Made by a program: the position numbers and the translations under genes. The notes beneath the pieces were generated by a model, which was not told the DNA's origin, made no database searches, and saw only the letters and a program-made list of their open reading frames with translations. 8,423 nt of DNA from Coriobacteriia bacterium. Its GTDB lineage: Bacteria; Actinomycetota; Coriobacteriia; Anaerosomatales; JAUVQN01. How positions within the stretch are numbered: the stretch's first letter is position 1; each line of letters begins with the position of its first letter. Shown here piece by piece: positions 5,191-8,423 of the stretch. The stretch spans positions 1 through 8,423 of the forward strand of contig JAUVQN010000057.1 of the NCBI GenBank assembly GCA_030598125.1, given 5' to 3'.

Positions 5191-6498
5191 CTACCCGCCG
5201 AGCGCTCTGGTGTCGCCGGCTGTGGACGCGTCCGACTCACCAGGGAGCGCACCCGCGTTCAGGAAGGCACGGTAGAGCTCCAACCGGTCTTCCAGCACCT
5301 CAGCCAGGCGCTGGATCCCCTCCCTGATCGCATCCGGCTCAGCGTAGCAGAAGGCCAGGCGCATACAGTTGCGGCCGCGGCCGTCGGGGAAGAACCCGTC
5401 GCCCGGCACGAATGTCACGCCGTGCTCGACCGCTTCGGCAAGCAGCGTGTTGCTGTCGATGAAGCGCGGCATGATGACCCAGATGAAGAACCCGCCTTGT
5501 GGCACGGTCCATCGCACCTCCGGCGGGAAGTGCTCCTCCAGCGCTTCGAGCATCGCGTCCCTGCGCTCGTGGTAGACGCGCGTCAGTTCCTGCAGCACGC
5601 GACGCCATCTCGTCTTGCTGAAGTACGCCTCGGCGATCACCTGGGTGAACGCGCTCCCGCACAGGTCCGCAGCCTGCTTCGCCAGGAGCACCTTGCCGAC
5701 GATCGGTCTCGGCGCGGCCATCCACCCGAGCCTCAGACCCGGGGCGAAGATCTTCGAGAACGTACCCACGTACACGACCTCGTCGTCGAGCGCCTTCAGC
5801 GGCTTGACGTGCCCGCCGTCGAACCTCAGTCGTCCGTAGGGATCGTCCTCGATGACCGGTACGCGGTACTCGTGTGTGAGTTCGAGCAGCCTGCGGCGGC
5901 GCTCAGGCGTCAGGGTGACCCCCGCCGGGTTCTGGAAGTTGGGGATGGTGTAGAGGAACTTGGCCCCGCCGGGGCCGATGCGCTCGAGCTCCCGCTCGAG
6001 CAGGTCCACGCGCATCCCGCCATCGTCCATCGGGATGCACACGATGTTCGGCCGGTACGCCGAGAAGGCCTGGAGCGCACCGACGTACGTGGGCCCTTCG
6101 GTGATGATCGTGTCACCCCGGTCGATCATGATCTTGCCCAGGAGGTCGAGGGCCTGCTGGGCGCCGGTGGTGATGATGAGATCGTCGGGGCCGAGCCGCA
6201 CGCCGCTCTCCGCCATGAGCTCGGCGACGATGAGACGGAGTCCGGGGCGCCCCTCAGAGCTGCCGTACTGCAGCGCGAGCGCACTGTGCTCCTCGATGGC
6301 GTCGTGAGCGACGCGCGCGACGTCGAAGGCGGGTACACTCGCGACATCGGGCATACCGCCGGAGAGCGAGATGACGTCGGGGCGCGAGGCGGCGGCGAAG
6401 AGGTCGCGGATGGCCGAGGAGCGGACGCTGTCCATCCTCGCGGCGTACGAGTCCTGCCACTTGTCGAACAATATCCGCGCGGTGCCCATATCGACCAC
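5191..6498 (-). CDS. PLP-dependent aminotransferase, fold type I (LysN/2-aminoadipate-like, COG1167 type)
   Basis: This soluble protein of about 435 residues transfers amino groups using pyridoxal phosphate. Motifs: ISLSGGMPD (43-51), LQYGSSEG (76-83), TTGAQQALDL (110-119) for the phosphate cup, TIPNFQNPAG (184-193) with Asn190, EDDPYGRLRF (217-226) with Asp218/Tyr221, GTFSKIFAPGLRLGW (245-259) with Schiff-base Lys249, and CMRLAF (378-383) with Arg380 for the substrate carboxylate. It resembles the catalytic half of MocR regulators and the 2-aminoadipate/aromatic aminotransferases, with no winged-helix domain. A polar tail of about 25 residues follows the fold. GTG 6498 has GAGGA 7 bases upstream; ATG 6489 (three residues shorter) is nearly as good, and the frame opens at 6537. 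It is coupled to ddl, 11 bases downstream. Alanine, glutamate or aromatic amino acids are possible substrates; the sequence does not decide. Confidence 0.93.
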   Translation of the reverse strand: MVDMGTARILFDKWQDSYAARMDSVRSSAIRDLFAAASRPDVISLSGGMPDVASVPAFDVARVAHDAIEEHSALALQYGSSEGRPGLRLIVAELMAESGVRLGPDDLIITTGAQQALDLLGKIMIDRGDTIITEGPTYVGALQAFSAYRPNIVCIPMDDGGMRVDLLERELERIGPGGAKFLYTIPNFQNPAGVTLTPERRRRLLELTHEYRVPVIEDDPYGRLRFDGGHVKPLKALDDEVVYVGTFSKIFAPGLRLGWMAAPRPIVGKVLLAKQAADLCGSAFTQVIAEAYFSKTRWRRVLQELTRVYHERRDAMLEALEEHFPPEVRWTVPQGGFFIWVIMPRFIDSNTLLAEAVEHGVTFVPGDGFFPDGRGRNCMRLAFCYAEPDAIREGIQRLAEVLEDRLELYRAFLNAGALPGESDASTAGDTRALGG

Positions 6499-6527
6499 GG
6501 CCTCTTCCTCGGCAGAAGATTGGGCGC

Positions 6528-6557
6528 AGCGTAGCACCGCGTCCGACCCTACTTCAA
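6528..6557 (-). promoter_or_regulatory. Candidate housekeeping promoter for the aminotransferase-ddl unit
   Basis: On the minus strand TTGAAG (6557-6552) is followed after 18 bases by TACGCT (6533-6528), a moderate match to a sigma-70 -35/-10 pair. Transcription would start near 6521, giving a short leader before GTG 6498. It sits in the 63-base gap after the upstream gene. The -10 is a weak match, so readthrough from upstream is equally possible. Confidence 0.35.
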
Positions 6558-6561
6558 GCGG

Positions 6562-7032
6562 CTAGCCTCGGTCTTCACGGTCGTGGAGCCGCACGTCGCG
6601 CAGGCTGGAGACGATGGTGTCGACCGACGGCGAGAGCGTGCCGTCGGCCAGGGAGCGCACGATGGAGGAGGCGCCCTTCACCGCACCCAGACACGCGAGA
6701 TCGTCGTCGTACTGAAGCGAGACGCGGAAGGTGCCCTTCGGGTCATGGTCCCAGTCCCAGCGCGTCTCGCCCGTGAGCGTGCGAGGCGATCCCGCGAGCA
6801 CCATGAGCTCGAGCGCGACATGCTCGAAGAGGTGGGCGAACTCGGTGTCGGCGAGCTCCTCCGTGAGCGGGCGCCCCTCGGCGTGCCGGCACCGGTGTCT
6901 CGCGAGCCCAGGAAGGAGCTCGAGGGAGCGTTCACGCAGTCCCTCGACCGCGCTGGTCCTCAGCGGTGTGGTGCCGAACGCCAGCACGGCCTCGACACGG
7001 TCGGTGTGGACCGTGACCGAGTCGACGCGCAT
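6562..7032 (-). CDS. Stand-alone protein resembling the cyanophycin synthetase N-terminal domain
   Basis: The 156-residue product has no obvious stand-alone family that I recognise, but its middle follows the N-domain of cyanophycin synthetase (CphA). Matching elements: LPGLARHRC (40-48); a Gly-rich turn then ADTEFAHLFEHVALELMVLAG (61-81), equivalent to the CphA pattern of a short T-rich segment, H-x-x-E-H, VALEL and LAG; GETR (88-91); and a strand TFRVSLQYDDD (101-111) followed by a helix with KGASSIVRSL (119-128). His67, Glu70 and His71 form an HxxEH motif, the inverted zinc motif of M16-type peptidases. No ATP-grasp or Mur-ligase domain follows; the protein ends 28 residues later. No signal peptide or membrane helix is visible, so it is probably cytoplasmic. 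ATG 7032 lies 4 bases after the stop of the Cys-tail gene and lacks a strong ribosome site, so coupling is likely. Function is unknown. Confidence 0.85.
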   Translation of the reverse strand: MRVDSVTVHTDRVEAVLAFGTTPLRTSAVEGLRERSLELLPGLARHRCRHAEGRPLTEELADTEFAHLFEHVALELMVLAGSPRTLTGETRWDWDHDPKGTFRVSLQYDDDLACLGAVKGASSIVRSLADGTLSPSVDTIVSSLRDVRLHDREDRG

Positions 7033-7036
7033 GCGG

Positions 7037-7255
7037 TCAGCAGCAGCTCGGCGGGTTCGGCAGCGCGGGGCACGTGCAGCGCCGGCGGCCGATGTAGTAG
7101 GCGAAGGACACGACGACGACGGCCGTCACGACGCCGGCGATGACCATTTTCGTGGTGTCCTGCCTGAGAACCTCTTTCGCATCTTCGCGGACCGTGTCCC
7201 GGATCCCCTCGGCCTGCTCTTTGAGGTCTTCTACGGTGATCTTCTTGGGTGTCAT
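7037..7255 (-). CDS. Small single-helix membrane protein with Cys-rich C-terminal tail
   Basis: The 72-residue product has a charged amphipathic helix at about 6-33 (EDLKEQAEGIRDTVREDAKE), one membrane helix at about 37-56 (valine-rich), an RRR stop-transfer at 57-59, and a short tail with four cysteines at 60, 62, 71 and 72 separated by prolines. I do not recognise a named family. The layout recalls small DUF3618-like actinobacterial membrane proteins that accompany holin-like genes. The RRR anchor suggests the tail may be cytoplasmic, leaving the cysteines reduced or metal-binding; topology is inference. ATG 7255 overlaps the stop of the upstream gene in an ATGA arrangement, and TGA 7039-7037 is 4 bases before the next ATG, so the three genes are very likely translated together. 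The frame upstream to 7438 is antisense-like basic sequence and is not used. Confidence 0.82.
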   Translation of the reverse strand: MTPKKITVEDLKEQAEGIRDTVREDAKEVLRQDTTKMVIAGVVTAVVVVSFAYYIGRRRCTCPALPNPPSCC

Positions 7256-7665
7256 TCTGTCTTGAACCTCATCTTGATCGACAGGAATATTGCCGCGGCA
7301 AGCACCGCGATGCCGCCGATGATCAGGAACGCGGTCGCGTACGCGGCCACCCACTGCATCCCAGCGGTGTGGAGCCAGTAGCCGAGCAGCATGATGGACG
7401 CGATCTCGATCCAGAACAGACCGAGGACCAGCAGGCAACCGGCTGCATACGCCGATGCGAGGGTGAGCCCGAGACGCTGCATGGGGATGACGAGCTTGTC
7501 GTGGACGACGCCCTGCGCCTCCTGCCGGACCCAGTCCGACGCCATCTGGAGAAGGTCCGCGGTCTGATCGATGACGGTCGGGCGCTCGTCGGTCGGCTCG
7601 GGCTTGCCGCCCGGGACGGTGGGCTCCGGCTTCGGGCGCTCGTCGGTCGGCTCGGGGCTGGGCAT
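7252..7665 (-). CDS. Holin-like (PF07332-type) membrane protein with Pro-rich N-terminal repeat
   Basis: The 137-residue product begins with a proline- and glutamate-rich disordered segment (1-30) holding two copies of PEPTDERP. An amphipathic helix follows (about 32-58, DQTADLLQMASDWVRQEAQG), then two long hydrophobic stretches at about 67-96 and 104-130, and a basic end. This order (helix, two membrane segments, Lys/Arg end) fits the 'phage holin family' proteins of Actinobacteria (Phage_holin_3_6/YqjE-like), which are chromosomal envelope proteins rather than proven holins. ATG 7665 has GGAGG (7678-7674) 8 bases upstream and decides the start. A TTG at 7719 and GTG at 7686 are also in frame, but the TTG lies inside a promoter-like box. 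It is the first of three coupled genes. Function is unknown; the family match is moderate. Confidence 0.83.
   Translation of the reverse strand: MPSPEPTDERPKPEPTVPGGKPEPTDERPTVIDQTADLLQMASDWVRQEAQGVVHDKLVIPMQRLGLTLASAYAAGCLLVLGLFWIEIASIMLLGYWLHTAGMQWVAAYATAFLIIGGIAVLAAAIFLSIKMRFKTE
7578..7656. repeat. 25-base direct repeat, 54-base period, inside the holin-like gene
   Basis: Identical 25-base copies occupy 7578-7602 and 7632-7656 (TCGGGCGCTCGTCGGTCGGC then TCGGG). The period of 54 bases equals 18 codons, so the repeat is in frame and encodes the duplicated EPTDERP segments. It looks like an intragenic duplication of a disordered linker. Confidence 0.9.
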
Positions 7666-7673
7666 CTTCGCGA

Positions 7674-7678
7674 CCTCC
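7674..7678 (-). promoter_or_regulatory. Ribosome binding site deciding the holin-like start
   Basis: Minus-strand GGAGG is separated by 8 bases from ATG 7665. It is the only good Shine-Dalgarno sequence among the in-frame start choices (TTG 7719, GTG 7686, ATG 7665). Confidence 0.75.
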
Positions 7679-7711
7679 GGGCTCACAGGGGCGGCGACGT
7701 ACGTATGTAGG

Positions 7712-7738
7712 ATACCCAAAAGTGCAGACGGGACCGTC
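7712..7738 (-). promoter_or_regulatory. Candidate SigB/SigF-type promoter for the holin/Cys-tail/CphA-N unit
   Basis: A GGGTAT box (7717-7712, minus strand) matches the SigB/SigF -10 consensus. Fifteen bases upstream is GACGGT (7738-7733), a poor -35. It lies in the 108-base gap between the RlpA-like stop and the holin-like start. The box resembles the GGGTAA upstream of the YtxH-like gene. Confidence 0.35.
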
Positions 7739-7773
7739 CGTGACTTCGTACGACCCGCGCTGGGCGGCGGAAG

Positions 7774-8331
7774 CTATCTCTCAAGGATGCGGTAGCGGAC
7801 GGTCCCCACGCCGCCGAAGCCGAGCGCCTGCGCGGTGCCGGGTCCCAGGTCGAACGTGCGACCGGCGATGTACGGGCCACGGTCCTGCACCACCGCGACG
7901 CACGTGCGTCCACCGTACTCAAACTCGATCTCGGTCCCGAAGGGCAGCGAGCGGTGGGCGACGACCATGCTCGTGGTCGCGAGCGTCCCGCCACCGGCCA
8001 TCCTGTTCCCGTAGAAGCCCGGTCCGTACCAGGAGACCTTCGCCGTGCTCCACGCCGGAGTGGCCTGCTTGACGACGACCTCGGCCACCTCGCCCTCGAG
8101 CGCCGTGCCCGACGCACGCAGCACGTCGACCTTCACGCACGCCGAGTCGAATTCGCCGGCCGACACCCTCGGTCCGATGCCGAGCTCCGAGCTGGTCTCC
8201 GCGAGCGGCGCCGCATACGTCCGCGCGGGGGACGCGAGCTCCAGGACCGTGCCGCGCCCCAGCGAAGCAACGAGCAGGGGGAGGATCGCCGATGTCGCGG
8301 CGATCCGCCATCCGGGCAGCGAGATGTCCAC
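7774..8331 (-). CDS. RlpA-like double-psi beta-barrel protein (exported)
   Basis: The 185-residue protein has an N-terminal hydrophobic segment at about 9-25 (signal peptide or anchor, no lipobox Cys), a linker and small beta region (about 45-92), and an RlpA-type DPBB domain at about 97-183. Domain signatures: AKVSWYGPGFYGNRMAGGG (97-115), VVAHRSLPFGTEI (123-135) with His126, and VVQDRGPYIAGRTFDLG (147-163) with Asp150 and Asp161. In Gram-negative RlpA the matching His and Asp are needed for lytic transglycosylase action on denuded glycan. Here the SPOR domain is absent and the activity is inferred. The only two cysteines, Cys65 and Cys144, could form a disulfide outside the cell. GTG 8331 has GGAGG 4 bases upstream. 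It is read away from the right edge and is separated by 108 bases from the holin-like gene. Confidence 0.9.
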   Translation of the reverse strand: MDISLPGWRIAATSAILPLLVASLGRGTVLELASPARTYAAPLAETSSELGIGPRVSAGEFDSACVKVDVLRASGTALEGEVAEVVVKQATPAWSTAKVSWYGPGFYGNRMAGGGTLATTSMVVAHRSLPFGTEIEFEYGGRTCVAVVQDRGPYIAGRTFDLGPGTAQALGFGGVGTVRYRILER

Positions 8332-8423
8332 ACGACCTCCGACTTCCGGGAACAGTGCTGGCGAACACGGACGCGCAGAGAGATGCCTCTTCTCGAGGAG
8401 AGCGGGGATGCACGGGAGGTCGC
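8332..8423 (-). other. Upstream region of the RlpA-like gene
   Basis: No coding frame is supported in these 92 bases. They hold GGAGG (8340-8336, minus) for the RlpA-like gene and a near-palindrome at 8387-8402 centred on CTCGAG (arms pair with G-T wobbles), which could be an operator or a weak hairpin. I find no recognisable -35/-10 pair or riboswitch core. Confidence 0.4.

Noticed and set aside
6562..7032. Calling this gene a cyanophycin synthetase
   Set aside because: Only the N-domain-like part is present. There is no ATP-grasp or Mur-ligase domain in the gene or adjoining it.
7252..7665. Prophage lysis cassette (holin plus RlpA-like lysin)
   Set aside because: No other phage genes are seen. 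The neighbours are chromosomal housekeeping genes, and PF07332-type proteins are commonly chromosomal.
7727..7739. GACGG-TC-CCGTC hairpin as terminator of the RlpA-like gene
   Set aside because: The loop would be only two bases and the stem five. It also overlaps the promoter candidate.
8332..8423. c-di-AMP (ydaO-type) riboswitch upstream of the RlpA-like gene
   Set aside because: Such switches often precede actinobacterial wall hydrolases, but I could not find the conserved core in the 92 bases available. The region is also cut by the window edge.

Overview
The window is high-GC DNA (roughly two-thirds G+C by eye) with tightly packed genes, many GTG starts and good Shine-Dalgarno sequences. 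Gene content and protein style suggest an actinobacterial chromosome, perhaps near the Coriobacteriia/OPB41 lineages; that placement is inference. I see no transposase, integrase, phage structural gene, CRISPR array, tRNA or rRNA. Eleven complete genes lie on the minus strand. One gene on the plus strand is cut by the left edge.

Layout from left to right: the 3' part of 5-formyltetrahydrofolate cyclo-ligase (+) converges on a minus-strand group. In transcription order (right to left) the minus-strand genes are: an RlpA-like double-psi beta-barrel protein; a coupled three-gene set (holin-like two-helix membrane protein, a 72-residue membrane protein with a cysteine-rich tail, and a stand-alone protein resembling the N-terminal domain of cyanophycin synthetase); a fold-type-I PLP aminotransferase coupled to D-alanine--D-alanine ligase; a YtxH-like membrane protein; a PRC-barrel protein; a cysteine-containing GNAT acetyltransferase; a YbaK/EbsC aminoacyl-tRNA deacylase-like protein; and a membrane-anchored polysaccharide deacetylase with DUF348-like and G5-like modules. 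No gene-free stretch exceeds about 110 bases.

The common theme is the cell envelope: peptidoglycan precursor synthesis (Ddl), peptidoglycan or glycan modification (deacetylase, RlpA-like), and small membrane or stress proteins (YtxH, PRC-barrel, holin-like, Cys-tail). Two of the membrane-protein transcription units are preceded by GGGTAA/GGGTAT boxes that resemble -10 elements of the SigB/SigF stress sigma factors. Two strong GC-rich hairpins flank the PRC-barrel gene and probably punctuate transcription.

The most unusual item is the 156-residue protein at 6562-7032. It resembles only the N-domain of cyanophycin synthetase and keeps an HxxEH metal-site-like motif. It has no ATP-grasp or Mur-ligase domain and is translationally coupled to two membrane proteins. 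Everything here is read by eye; no database search was possible.
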